Part shown: positions 24,769 through 36,150 of the stretch, piece after piece | How positions within the stretch are numbered: position 1 is the first letter of the stretch | How the letters are laid out: every line of letters starts with the position of its first letter | From: Girardinichthys multiradiatus | Taxonomy: Eukaryota > Chordata > Actinopteri > Cyprinodontiformes > Goodeidae | DNA length: 64,000 nucleotides | Assembly (NCBI RefSeq): GCF_021462225.1 | Contig: NC_061817.1 | Span: 14,971,810 to 15,035,809 of the forward strand | Reading direction: 5' to 3' | The notes under the pieces: generated by a model | Database searches by the model: none | Told to the model about the DNA's origin: nothing | The model's input: the letters and a program-made list of their open reading frames with translations, nothing else | Translations under genes and position numbers: made by a program

Positions 24769-25635
24769 TTTAAACTTTTAAGACAAAAATATTTGATTGA
24801 TCTTTATCTGCATGTTTAGCTATCACCAGTAATTATTTTCATAAAGTGTTTAAAGCATTAAGATGTTTTGTGATTGCTGAACCTTGCAGCAAAAGAAATG
24901 TTAATTACATAAAGTTTCCAGAGTGCTTGTTTGGAACCAATTTTCTGAGCTTGACAACATTTTATAAAATGTATGGTCTTTTCCACCACTGTTTTAAGGG
25001 ATTTTAACCAGGTTTAGGGAATACATAATTTATGGTTTGGGAACAGACCACCCTCATTAAAAATCTGACCATCCACACTCCTTCAACCTGAAGGGCTACA
25101 GGGGACTTTTAACTGCATATCTGACAGTTACCTTATAATGTGTCTGTGGAAGTAACTGTTGGTTTTTCAGCCATTCATGGAGAAAAAGAAGCTACTTAAT
25201 GTAATAAATCCCGTTTTAACCTCTTGTTACCTTCTGGTGTTTATTTTTTACCCTGCTGAACTTTCAGGTGGTCTCCTCTGTTGTCCAACCTGCCTTGTCA
25301 TTCTGCATCCAACCACTAGATGTCCTCTTTCCTCACAGACATAACCTTTTAAAAGGTTTGCTTTTAGCTGCAGCTTATCTCGTTGCTTTACTGCTTCTGT
25401 TTGAGTCCTATCATGTTTCCTGCGAGTGGTTGGAGTAGACCATCTTGTTTACTTTGCTCACCTCTCTGTCACTTGTATGCAATCAAGTCCCCGCCTGCTC
25501 CCAAGAAAAATCAACCACAGGCTTTGTTCGTCAGCTGTCTCTGCCCACTGGAGAGGCTCATAAGGCTTATAAAGGTTAAAGCAACAATATCCACCAATAA
25601 CATCCTCATGTGGTAACAATTAATATCCAATAAAT

Positions 25636-26420
25636 GTACTAGGCATGGGCTGGTATCACGTTTTCATGGTAGGATAACCTTGAATAAAAATACCCTGGTA
25701 TGGTATTTACACACAAAATGTAATAAATGTACAATTACTGCCAATAATATGTTGATTATTACAGTTATATTCATGTTATTTCTAAAATGTAATTAGTATT
25801 TTGAGTTTTTATACAGAGGTAAACAACAGCTCAGGTAGACTACACATTAATTTTTGTCTTAATGTTCATTTAAGTATCAGACTCCAAATAAGCACACCTT
25901 CGTTCAAATCATTACCACACTTTAATGTTTCTTCATGGCTCAGTTGAAGTGATAAAAGCACCCTTTCAGGCAGTGACACAGACACATATGATGGCAACAG
26001 AGTCTGGAATACTTGTAATAGAAATGACATGCAGTATCACATTTAACCTGAATAACTAGAATGTAAAGAGTTGGTTTAAACATGATATCGTGAGACAGAC
26101 TCCTATATTTCCTAAACTGGTCATCGACACATGCTTTTCACTCACTGCCAGTAAAACCACAGCTGTGATGTTTGTTGTAATGCGGTAAATCATGTAGTTT
26201 ACATACTAAGTGTAAAGAGTGTAATCTGAGGACAAATACAAATATAGATTCACACACAAATTAACAAATATCCACACCAACAGAACAATATATGTATTAC
26301 TACGGAAAATGTGTGCAGCTTCTTTCTACCAGCTAATGATGGCTTTTTATATGGACGATCTGGCTCACTGCCCAGGGCACCACTCCTTTACGGGGCAGCC
26401 CAGGCACTCAAACTAAAGTT
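25636..26420. repeat. Unclassified interspersed repeat
   Basis: Begins with GGCATGGGCTGGTATCACG and AGGATAACCTTGAATAAAAA, phrases I recognise from widespread fish repeats, and ends around the phrase GCACCACTCCTTTACGGGGC. No coding sequence. Class unknown; boundaries approximate. Confidence 0.35.
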
Positions 26421-26500
26421 AGATCAGTTATGCCACTAATTAGTTTAATGCTGTTCATTTAGTAGTCCAGACAATGAATGGTGGGCATCCTTCTTTGTTG

Positions 26501-26503
<3 letters not shown>

Positions 26504-26535
<32 letters not shown>
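26504..26535. repeat. (AT)n microsatellite
   Basis: Uninterrupted AT dinucleotide tract of about 32 bp. Confidence 0.95.
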
Positions 26536-26539
<4 letters not shown>

Positions 26540-26540
<1 letters not shown>

Positions 26541-27598
26541 TGGGTTTAAGAGAATGAGATGTTCTGAGAATATATTTTAGCAATATTTCTGAGAAACAAA
26601 GACTTTTTTGTTAAAACAAAGCAAAAGGTAAAAAATTCTCAAAGATATTTCTTTGAACAAGAGATTTTCAAATGTTGTCAAGAGTCGTCCAAAGACGTAA
26701 TAGTTCTTTAATTTAGTGCAGAGTAGGAATCTGTAAATCAGTGACAGACTGTTTTTACAGAGAACCACCACTGATTTAAAATTTCTGTGTTTAGAAAAGG
26801 TCAGTGGCTGGTCTGCTCAAGGTCAAATCTCCTATGATGGGAGATAATGGGAAAAATTCCTATAATTACCCCGATTTTCACTCTAAACCTTCACGGTTCT
26901 TCTCTAATCTACACAATGAACCTTCCTGCATTTGTCTGATCCGAAACCATTAAGCGGACCTGAGGGATCCCATTATAGGAGCAGATGTTAAAATCCTCAA
27001 AGTTTCCCTTGTTTTCCATGATTAACCCATCTTATCCCATCTTTCTATCCCTTGCTTTTGCATCTGCTGTTGCCTGTGTTAAATACATGCAAACGTGACC
27101 CTGGAAACTTCGAAGTACAATAGACAACAGAGAAACCACTGCTAAGAGGGGAAGTAAAACTGACAACACTTTGTCTCCTCTCACAAACACACTCTGAAGT
27201 CTGCACCACAGCAGGATTAATGTTTTTCCTCGTTTTTCTTGTTGTTTTTTTTTTACACTAACAGTGGACAAAGTGACACAAAAACTCCCAGCACTTCACA
27301 GTTTGGTTAATTTATGGTCCCAGCTTCAATTTAGTGATCACTGTAAACATAAATAACACAAAGAGGATTTGCTTTGCATTAGTTAAATTCAGCCCACGGG
27401 CAGAATAACTTATTGTAGCTGTGGTCTGAATATATCAGCTCTGTTCATTAAGTACCTGCCTGCACTAGTAACAACCTCATATCAGCTCTGACTGAAACAG
27501 AGTAGACTAACATAAATGTCTATAAGAGCCCAGGAACACCTCTGCTATTCCCACCAATCCGACCCGGAGCCTCGCCATCCACCAGGAGCAGATCTCCG
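26540..27598 (-). other. Spacer and probable csdc2 3' UTR
   Basis: No supported coding region. The part next to 27599 is presumably csdc2 3' UTR; no polyadenylation site could be chosen with confidence. Confidence 0.35.
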
Positions 27599-29438
27599 TT
27601 ACGAGCTGATGATCTGTCCGGACCAGGTCTCGTGTTTGGTCCCCGGGTTGAGATGTATGAGCTTCACCTCCACGGCCTGCACCTTAATGTTCTTAGGGGG
27701 GACTCGGCACACTTTGTATGTCACCTCGTCTCCCTCAACTGGAACGTACTCCCCCTCAATGCTGGAAGAGAGACAAACAGAAGCAGGGAAGCTCTGTTTT
27801 CCTTTAAAATGTACTTTTAGAGGTAAAACACACAAAGGTTGAGACTGATATAGATACATTTGTATTGGATGGAGAGATGGATGGTGTTTAGCTTCTTTTT
27901 AAATGAATCATGGAGCAAATCAGATGGACCACGAACAATTAGGTAAAATGTCCAGTCTGGCGTTTTGAGGAAAATAAGGTTATACTGCAGAGTATATTTG
28001 CAGACTGTGCTTGAACTCCTCTAACATTAGACGCTTTCCTTAGCAGAAAGAGAAAGCAAAGAGAAGCTGTTTTATTTCCAGACTTGCCACTGCAGGTGCG
28101 GTGTTACCAGTAATTCAGCTAACACGGCGTGTTTCTTTTGCTGCGTGTTCGCTGTTGTTGCCACTTACTCTGAGATGTGAACAAAGATGTTTTCTCCAAC
28201 GTGGGATGGTTGGATGAAGCCATGGCCTTGTGATCTGGAAAAGTTCTTACATACGCCCTTAAAAACTGGACCTGAGTGAGCACGGACCGTACTGCAGACA
28301 AAAAAGTGACAATAAATGACTGGGAGAAACATTAAATTGGTTAGGATAGGTTACTTTTTCAGTATTCATGTGAAGTTCACACGCAGAGCTTCACAGTACA
28401 CAAAACAAACCAGTTTCTACCCCCTTATATAACAGTTTTGAAGAACATTTTCTGTCTGTCTTTGTAAGCCAGGTATTATATTCAGGTAATATATAATATA
28501 TTCCTGCAGTTATGTTATTTTAACTAGTCAAACTCCTTAAATGTCACATTTTGCACATCAGTCTCATAAATATTATTGTATTCTATCAGGATTTTAATAT
28601 GACAGGCCCTGTATGCTACTATTTTCTCTAACAGGTTTCCTGTTCTGTCAACACTACAGTCCCTTCTATATTTTGATAATAATGGAGGGACGCTTAAAAA
28701 ATAAAACTCCTTCACATTTCTAAAAGGTAAAAATGGGACAACCCTGACATGCAGAAATTACTGCAGAGGTTTCGGAGGGTAAAACAGGAAAAAAAATTGA
28801 ATAGTGACCTTTAACCTGCAGTGAAAGCTACTGGAACAGTGTGTCTCGTTGTGAAATAGTTGCTCAACAGCAGGGAAGTTGGTTCCTGCTAATGTTTTAA
28901 AATGTATGAGAGCATAGTGGGTTACAAGTCATCTGTATGGAATAATTTTGGTTTTGTACCATAATGCTTCATCTGCATACCTGCTTTCAAATAGATTAAA
29001 ATATATATCAGTAACTGTTGTCTTTATGTGCTCCCTAATGCAGCTTTTGTTGGAAAGCTAAAGGGACAAGTCTGCAAAGCAACAGTTAAAAACTACTTTA
29101 CCAAAAACTAAACTACAGCTCCTGAGCATCATCATTAAAGAGGGCTGGAAACTACAGGAAGGAGGTTCACAGCTGAAACTTCACATCAAACTAGACATTA
29201 AGACAGAGCTGTGTGGTTATCTACTTCTCAGCTTGGCAGCAACTGTTCATACATACGCTGAATAGGTGCGGTTGCGTTTGGTCGGCAGTGGGCTGGGTAG
29301 GTCCCGGGGAAGCGGGGGCTCCCTCCCTTCCTGCCACGCCCTGTTCCCCTCCCTTGGGAAAGGGAAGGAGAGGGTGAGGGGGGTGTTGGGGGAGCGCAGC
29401 GGCGTTCCGGAGGGTGACGTGAGGCTGGGGTCTGCCAT
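27599..29438 (-). CDS. csdc2: Cold shock domain-containing protein C2 (PIPPin)
   Basis: RNA-binding protein of the CSDC2/CARHSP1 type, thought to bind mRNA 3' UTRs. Minus-strand coding exons: 29257-29438, 28169-28291, 27599-27761; GT-AG borders and phases agree, giving 155 residues against about 153 in human. The N-terminal tail has Ser-Pro sites ([13 protein letters not shown], 8-20) and the conserved [16 protein letters not shown] (46-61). The cold-shock domain (about 67-135) carries an RNP1-like SQGHGFI (81-87) and RNP2 NIFVHIS (95-101), followed by [15 protein letters not shown]. The C-terminus HETWSGQ (145-151) is family-specific. The start exon has an acceptor at 29595, so about 157 nt of 5' UTR precede the ATG in the same exon and an upstream non-coding exon is expected. 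Tail to tail with pmm1. Confidence 0.95.
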
Positions 29439-29595
29439 GTCAAATGTGATGAAGGGACGTAGGACTGAGGAAGATGATGTGGAGCAAGTGGTTGCTGTGC
29501 TGTCACCACTGTCTGTCCTCTGCTGTGTCTAATAAGTGAGACGCCCACCACACTGTGGGTCAGCACTGCCGATCCAGCTCTGTCAGCAAGACTTA
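29439..29595 (-). other. csdc2: csdc2 5' UTR part of first coding exon
   Basis: Minus-strand sequence between a good acceptor (pyrimidine tract then CACAG, exon edge 29595) and the csdc2 ATG. No in-frame ATG was relied upon here. Supports a spliced upstream exon. Confidence 0.55.
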
Positions 29596-29839
29596 CTGTG
29601 AGGAGAAAGAAAGAGGGGAGAACAAGAGGTCATTAAGGGGCTGTCTTATTTGGATGTGATGGTTAGAAGAAAGAGTGGGGGGAGATCTATAAATAAAAAC
29701 CCTATTTATGCAACAAATAAGTCAGAAAATATCTATTTTTCTTCGTTTATTCAGTGTCCTTAAGTAAATATTTTAAAACAATAACGCAACGCTAATAGAT
29801 TATACTGGCTTGCATTTGAACTCCTAACCAATTAAAGTT

Positions 29840-30565
29840 TTTTATATTTTGTCACTTTACAAATAAAAAAAAATCATGTATTTCATTGGAATTTTTTATG
29901 TTAGACCAGTCCTTTTTTCTCCTACTGTTTGTCAGAAAACTAACACTGCTCATCACCCTGAACACACCAGCCCTACAGTGAAACATAGTGGTGGCAGCAT
30001 CAGGCTGTGGGGATGTTTTTCTTCAGCAAGGGCAGGGAAGCTGATCAGAGCTGATGGGGAAATGGGTGGAGCTATATAGACGTAAACACCGGAAGAAAAC
30101 CTGTTAGAGGATGAAGAAGACTTATCAATAGAGCAGAAGGTTGTCTTCCAACAGGACCAAAACCAAAAACATACAGTCAGAGCTACACTTGAATGGTTTA
30201 GATCCGTGCATATACATGTGTTAGAACAGCCCAGTCAAATTCCCTTAAAAACTGCTGTTCATAGATTATCATTGCAATCTGATTGAGTTTAATCTATTTT
30301 AAAATGAAGAATAGGCATAAATGTCAGTATTTTGGTGTAAAAAGGATGTTAGATGCATCTTACAAAAGACTAGCAGCTGTAAATGTAGTAAGAATGAAAA
30401 CTATTGACTCAGGTGGTTAAACACATATACACACATTATTTCATAAAACCTTTTGAGAACCATGTACCATCTTAATTCCACTTCATAATAATTGGTTTTC
30501 AAAATAATTTAGCCACACTTGTGGTTGTGATGTAGAAATGTTCAATAAATGTGGAAATCTGTGCA
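29840..30565 (+). mobile_element. Decayed Tc1-like transposon in csdc2 intron
   Basis: Left terminal-repeat relic (CATTGGAATTTTTTATG, about 29880), then plus-strand transposase fragments: GTGGTGGCAGCATCAGGCTG with the WGCF box near 30010, and a block VFQQDQNQKHTVRA near 30140-30180 where the catalytic D survives. A right terminal-repeat relic around 30455-30520 mirrors the left. Most of the transposase is gone. Confidence 0.6.
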
Positions 30566-30959
30566 AGGCACTATGCTCTTAATTTTGGGTTATTTCAATG
30601 AACAAATGTCTATAAACGATGCAGAACAACATTATTCATACCATGATCACTTGGAAACAAATGCAGGAGCACAGTGCAGTGTTTTGATAACCCGCATCAT
30701 GTCACTCATGAGATACCCTGTGGCACCCATCTAAACAATCCCCCCCAGCCCCCCTAGACACAGGGTACCGACAACATCAACATGTATGCAAAGCAAGACC
30801 AGTTCAATTAATACCACAAGACAACCCAACGCCAAAAACAATCTATGCTCCCACTCCGTGACAACATGTACAATGACTTTTCAGAGCTCTGCTGACTGCA
30901 AAAGGGAGGATTTCTATTAGGGTGTCTTGCTATTCATAAGCACTTCTTCTTCTATGGCA

Positions 30960-31300
30960 TTTCACAAGCTTGGAGCAAATAGAGAGAGGGATCTTGGACC
31001 ATTCATTTTTCTCTCTTGTGCAGAGTTCTGGGTTCTCTTTTATGCTTTCTTCTCCTCAGGTTTTTTAAAACATTCCAGTCTGGGGATGGAGAAGGTCATG
31101 GTATAAGGTTGATTTTATGTCTGAAACATTTCTGTGTTGATTTGGCCACATTTTGGATCTTTGGAAGAGAAATAGGCCCACAGCATCACAGATCATCCAA
31201 CGTGCCTAACAGTGGGAATGACGCACTTTTCCACATATTCATCCTTTGTTTCACACCAAAATCCCGTGAGCAACATCCTAAAGAACTTGTCCCACCTTGG
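30960..31300 (-). mobile_element. Probable Tc1-like fossil, minus strand
   Basis: Phrases such as CCACAGCATCACAGATCATC and AGTGGGAATGACGCACTTTT resemble the complement of the region before the WG box of Tc1 transposases. Too decayed for translation, so the call is weak. Confidence 0.35.
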
Positions 31301-31599
31301 TTATTCTCTGTTTGAGCTACTGCTGTTAGGCAGACAGTACAGGGTACAGGGCCATCAAAGCAAGGACAAATAGACTGAAAAACTGGTTTTATCCAACCGT
31401 GGTTAGAGCTATGAATGCCAGTGAAATAAAATAAAATAGCCATGTCAAATGTCACCGTAAAATAATGCATAAATATCTTTTAAGTTGTAGTCATCATATC
31501 CATTGTCACTGTACAAGATCTACCACTGCTGGAAATGTCCATGGTCTGGTATATACACACACACACATACATGTAAATAGGACCAGCCTGGTAGCCAGT

Positions 31600-32785
31600 C
31601 TTCATTGATTGCACATTGCACCAGTAAGAGCAGAGTGTGAAGGTTCAATTAGCAGGGTAAGAGCACAGTTTTGCTCAAAATATTGAAATGCACACAACAT
31701 TATGGGTGACATACCAGAGTTCAAAAGAGGACAAATTGTTGGTGCACGTCTTGCTGGCGCATCTGTGACCAAGACAACAAGTCTTTGTGATGTATCAAGA
31801 GCCACGGTATCCAGGGTAATGTCAGCATACCACCAAGAAGGACGAACCACATCCAACAGGATTAACTGTGGACGCAAGAGGAAGCTGTCTGAAAGGGATG
31901 TTTGGGTGCTAACCCGGATTGTATCCAAAAAACATAAAACCACGGCTGCCCAAATCACGGCAGAATTAAATGTGCACCTCAACTCTCCTGTTTCCACCAG
32001 AACTGTCCGTCAGGAGCTCCACAGGGTCAATATACACGGCCGGGCTGCTATAGCCAAACCTTTGGTCACTCATGCCAATGCCAAACGTTGGTTTCAATGG
32101 TGCAAGGAGCGCAGATCTTGGGCTGTGGACAATGTGAAACATGTATTGTTCTCTGATGAGTCCACCTTTACTGTTTTCCCCACATCCAGGAGAGTTACGG
32201 TGTGGAGAAGCCCCAAAGAAGCGTACCACCCACACTGTTGCATGCCCAGAGTGAAGCGTGGGGGTGGATCAGTGATGGTTTGGGCTGCCATATCATGGCA
32301 TTCCCTTGGCCCAATACTTGTGCTAGATGGGCGCGTCACTGCCAAGGACTACCGAACCATTCTTGAGGACCATGTGCATCCAATGGTTCAAACATTGTAT
32401 CCTGAAGGCGGTGCCATGTATCAGGATGACAATGCACCAATACACACAGCAAGACTGGTGAAAGATTGGTTTGATGAACATGAAAGTGAAGTTGAACATC
32501 TCCCATGGCCTGCACAGTCACCAGATCTAAATATTATTGAGCCACTTTGGGGTGTTTTGGAGGAGCGAGTCAGGAAACGTTTTCCTCCACCAGTATCACG
32601 TAGTGACCTGGCCACTATCCTGCAAGAAGAATGGCTTAAAATCCTACTGACCACTGTGCAGGACTTGTATATGTCATTCCCAAGATGAATTGATGCTGCA
32701 TTGGCCGCTAAAGGAGGTCCTACACCATACTAATAAATTATTGTGGTCTAAAACCAGGGGTTTCAGTTTCATTGTCCAACCCCTG
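31600..32785 (+). mobile_element. Tc1/mariner-type element, DD36E spacing, left end lost
   Basis: The right end has the terminal sequence of this family (minus strand CAGGGGTTGGACAATGAAAC) at 32785, followed by TA (32786-32787). On the left the internal 5' region (GACCAGCCTGGTAGCCAG onward) is present, but the matching terminal repeat is replaced by a (CA)n tract at 31555-31566. So it cannot move in cis as it stands. A second, shorter copy is at 44697-45491. Lies in the 5' UTR intron of csdc2, antisense to that gene. Confidence 0.85.
31702..32733 (+). pseudogene. Tc1/mariner transposase, one nonsense codon
   Basis: DNA cut-and-paste transposase. 343 codons with one in-frame TGA at codon 329 (32686-32688), where the sister copy has CGA; the final 15 residues ending GGPTPY are therefore lost. 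N-terminal helix-turn-helix DNA-binding region at about 5-45 (FKRGQIVGARLAGASVTKTT) and a second basic region GRKRKLSERD at 57-66. Catalytic residues: D152 in FSDESTF, D243 in QDDNAPIH, E280 in NIIEPLW. There are 36 residues between the last two, not the 34 of Tc1. Otherwise all motifs are present. It may still make a nearly complete protein. Confidence 0.85.
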
Positions 32786-32789
32786 TATC

Positions 32790-34131
32790 TATATAAGTTG
32801 TTTCCTTATTTTCTAGACTTAAGTCTGCATGATGTTTAATTATTATGTTTTTATATCTGCCCTGAAAGGCCTTCACCTTAGTATCCGCTGTGCTTGTTAC
32901 AATGACAATAAATCTGTAGTGTTTGTTGCAAAACAAAATCTTACTTTTAGTGTCATCTGACAATCACAAACAGTTCTACGTAAAGGTTGAGTGGACTTTG
33001 ATAAACTCCATGTTCATGCTGGGGTTTGGACAGAAAATGCTTTGCATCACTCCTATGCAGCTCTTTGCTGCAGTTCTCTGTTTACCTCCCTTATCACCCG
33101 CTCTCTGTGTGGTGACAACATAAACATGAGCCGTCCTCTGACTTAGTTTTATACCCTAGGTAAACAGAAACAAATATAAAAGTGAAGTGTAAATTTAAAA
33201 AGTGCTTCGCTTACATTTATTTTAAGGGATTGTTAGGGGTCACCAGTGACCTCCTGTCCTGTGTGTGCCTACACCACATTGGGAACATATTCTATGCGTC
33301 ACACACTGACTGGTCAGGTGACCTCGCCTCTCAGTTCCTTCAGACGCAGCTTCTCCTTAGACCCACGCCGTTACGCATCTTCTTACAATAGCTGATCATT
33401 TCACCATGATGACAGTCTGGAGGACAAAACAGCTTACGTGTTTTTGCGTGTGTGTGTCTTTGACGTTCTTTACGCCCAATCTGTTATCAGAGTGACGTCA
33501 GAACAACTGCAGAGTGGTGCGTTCATGACGTCAGGGACCTATTCCCATATGATAAATTGCAGATGGCTTACTTTTCCTGCAGGACTGCAACACGAGAATT
33601 ACTACAACTACTACTACTACAGGGCGCCTTGCTGTATATACAGTTACTACTGTAACATAAACCAAAATAATAACACATGAATAAATAAAGCAACAATATT
33701 TTCCTGGTCCTGAGTAATCTGACATATGTGCATTTGAATTGCATGTTAGCAAAATAAATAAAAAGGCTACAAATAAAAAGGTTCCACAGCTGGCACTTAT
33801 TTGCACCTTCAGCAAACAGACTCGGCCACTCGCCCTCTAATCTCAGCAGTTTCTCTAAACTGGGTGAAAAGCAATAAAAAGATCATCTGAGCGCAATCAG
33901 ACAATAGAAAGTCAAACAAAAGCAGAGGAAAAGGTCGCTTCTCCAAAACAAGATGATGTAGGAATGAGGCGAATATATCAGCCATAAATGATATAAACCC
34001 TTATAAACGGCGATTATTCTCCGGCAGAACAACCATCATTGTTCCGATCTGTAAAAACAAAGCAACCCTGACCCGCTGCGCTCTGCAGGCGCTTCAGCAT
34101 GCACACACCCCTCAGAAAAACTAGCACTTAC
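32790..34131. other. csdc2 5' intron, nothing recognised
   Basis: No supported exon. Contains a short imperfect ACT-repeat near 33600-33620. Confidence 0.4.
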
Positions 34132-34205
34132 TTGCAGCATGGGTGCCAGAAGAGGCAGAGGACGATCAGATTGTGTGTGTGTTTTGGCTCGATGCGGATT
34201 ATATA
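34132..34205 (-). promoter_or_regulatory. csdc2: Candidate csdc2 promoter and non-coding exon 1
   Basis: On the minus strand a TATATAA box (34205-34199) is followed about 70 nt later by a strong donor CTGCAA|GTAAGT with the exon edge at 34132. A start about 30 nt after the TATA box would give a first exon of roughly 35-40 nt that could splice to the acceptor at 29595. The nearby sequence up to 34350 is richer in CG dinucleotides. This is inference from signals only. Confidence 0.35.
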
Positions 34206-34209
34206 AAGA

Positions 34210-34979
34210 GCAATTAAATAAATAAATCGAGTAAATCCGCGCAGATCTGCCGGAAAACCCTGGTGTGACGCCGGCGCTGGAGTTGACGGTAGAAGGTCTG
34301 CGCAGCTGCAGGAGATTCCGATGGCGTGATGTGACTTGTGCCTGAAAGTGACTTTGGTCATCTCCCCCCACCTGACCTGCATCCGCAGAGGGAACAGAGA
34401 GGCCAGTGTTCCTGGGGAATCTTTGCCCCTGTCTGGAGAAGGCTGTGACATAAACTCGTTTTATTTGGGCTGCAGTTATTGCAGCTGCTACAGGTTGAAT
34501 GATCCAAACAATGATGGGATCACATACTTCCCTATTGGATTGGAAAGGGTTGATATTTCATACATATTTTAGTCAATCAGAGCAATCAGTCATTTTGATT
34601 AGCTTTTACAACTGGAGCATTGACAGGTAAGGGGGAATTGCCCATGAAACAAAATGTTTGCCTATTTGATTTTACAATAAACACAAGTGGGTCAGACCTA
34701 ACAGTGTGTGATGGTAAGAGCACACATCTGCTATAATCACATGGGCCTGAGTCCGTCACTTTGCGATTTTAAATGCAGGTTGATAATCTCTGGATATATC
34801 CTATACATCCTAAATGTTCTTATCATCTGATTGGGATAGTTTGCATCAACTGATTGAATCCTGGATAGAACAGGACAATGATCCCAAATAAACATCAAAA
34901 CTGGTTTTGAAATGGATAAAACAGTGTAACATTCAGCTTCCAAGAGCCTCAACATCAAACCTTATTGAAAATGTATACA
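34210..34979. other. Upstream flank of csdc2, nothing recognised
   Basis: The first 150 bp are GC-richer and may belong to the csdc2 promoter; the rest is AT-rich without recognisable features. Confidence 0.35.
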
Positions 34980-36150
34980 TTTGTGTTCAAAATAACACCA
35001 GTCTAACTAGCCTAACCTGATCAATCACTGTTTTTAGTAGAAATCATCTTAGTACATGGCAAATAAGTTACTAGTAGGTATAGTAGAGTCATAGAAAACC
35101 AATAGAACCAACATTCATTATATGCATGCTCCTTAGTCAGTGTAATTGAATAATTATACTGAACGAGGCATGTTCAAAATAATAGTGTGGAGGTCAATTA
35201 CAGAGTTAATTAATTCTGTGAAGAAACAGTGTCAATAAGGTGGCTCTTAAGAATAACCACGGCACATGTACATGCTTTTCTCTCTGAAAATCTGACAAAG
35301 ATGGGTCATCCCAGGCATTGTTCAGAAGAACAGCACACTTTAGTTAAGACATTGATTGGAGAGGGGAAACATATGAAGTAGCACAGAAAACAACAGGCTG
35401 CTAGTCTAAAACTATTTCCGAGGCTTTATAATAGAAGGTAAAACCAGAGAAGTGGAACAAAACGAAAGCCTCCCATTTGAATGGATCGAAGAATAGTCAG
35501 AATGGCAAAGACTCAGCCAATGATCATCTCCAGGGTGATCAAAGAAGGTCTGGTGTTAATGGTGAGTACTGAGACAATTAGAAGAAGCCTGTGTGAAGCT
35601 ACGCTACGGGCAAGAAGCCTCCGCAAAGTCCCACATGCTGGAGAGGAGACAATTTGCCAGAGACCGCATCAACTTGTCTAAAGAGAAATGGAGAAATATT
35701 CTGTGGACTGAAGAAAGACTGTTCTTTTTGGGTCCAAGGGCTGCAGACCATTTGTCAGGCGACCCCCAAACACTGACTTTAAGCCACAGTACACTCAGAA
35801 GACAGTAAAGCACGGTGGTTCAAGCATCGTGATATGGGGATGTTTCTCTGACGATGGTGTCTGGCCTATTTATCCCATACAGGGGATCATGGATCAGTCT
35901 GCACATATACAAATACTTGTCTTATGCCGAAGAGGAAATGACCTTCAAAATGGGTGTGTCAAAGACAACGACCACAAACACACCAGTAAGAGAGGATCGT
36001 GGTTCCAGACAAACAAAATCAAGCTCTGGAGTGGCCAGCCTAATCTGTGGACCTTAATCCGATTACAAACTTGTGAGGCGACATCAAAAACAGTTTCTGG
36101 AATGATAAATCCTAAAGACTTTCAAGTTTATACAGTAAAAAATTGAGTTT
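34980..36150 (+). mobile_element. Decayed Tc1-like transposon
   Basis: Terminal-repeat-like GTGTTCAAAATAA occurs at about 34983, with a related TGTTCAAAATAATAGTGTGG at 35170. Plus-strand transposase pieces follow: [20 protein letters not shown] (35487), [20 protein letters not shown] (35664-35720) covering the first catalytic region, and IWGCFSDDGVWP (35831). Stops and frame changes throughout; the QQDNAP and final E blocks are not legible. Confidence 0.65.

Noticed and set aside
28119..28301. 60-codon minus ORF at the middle csdc2 exon
   Set aside because: Shadow frame; the true frame encodes the RNP1/RNP2 cold-shock motifs between clear splice sites.
29228..29566. 112-codon minus-strand ORF over the csdc2 start exon
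   Set aside because: It is in another frame from the csdc2 protein, whose frame gives the conserved [10 protein letters not shown] segment and correct splice phase.
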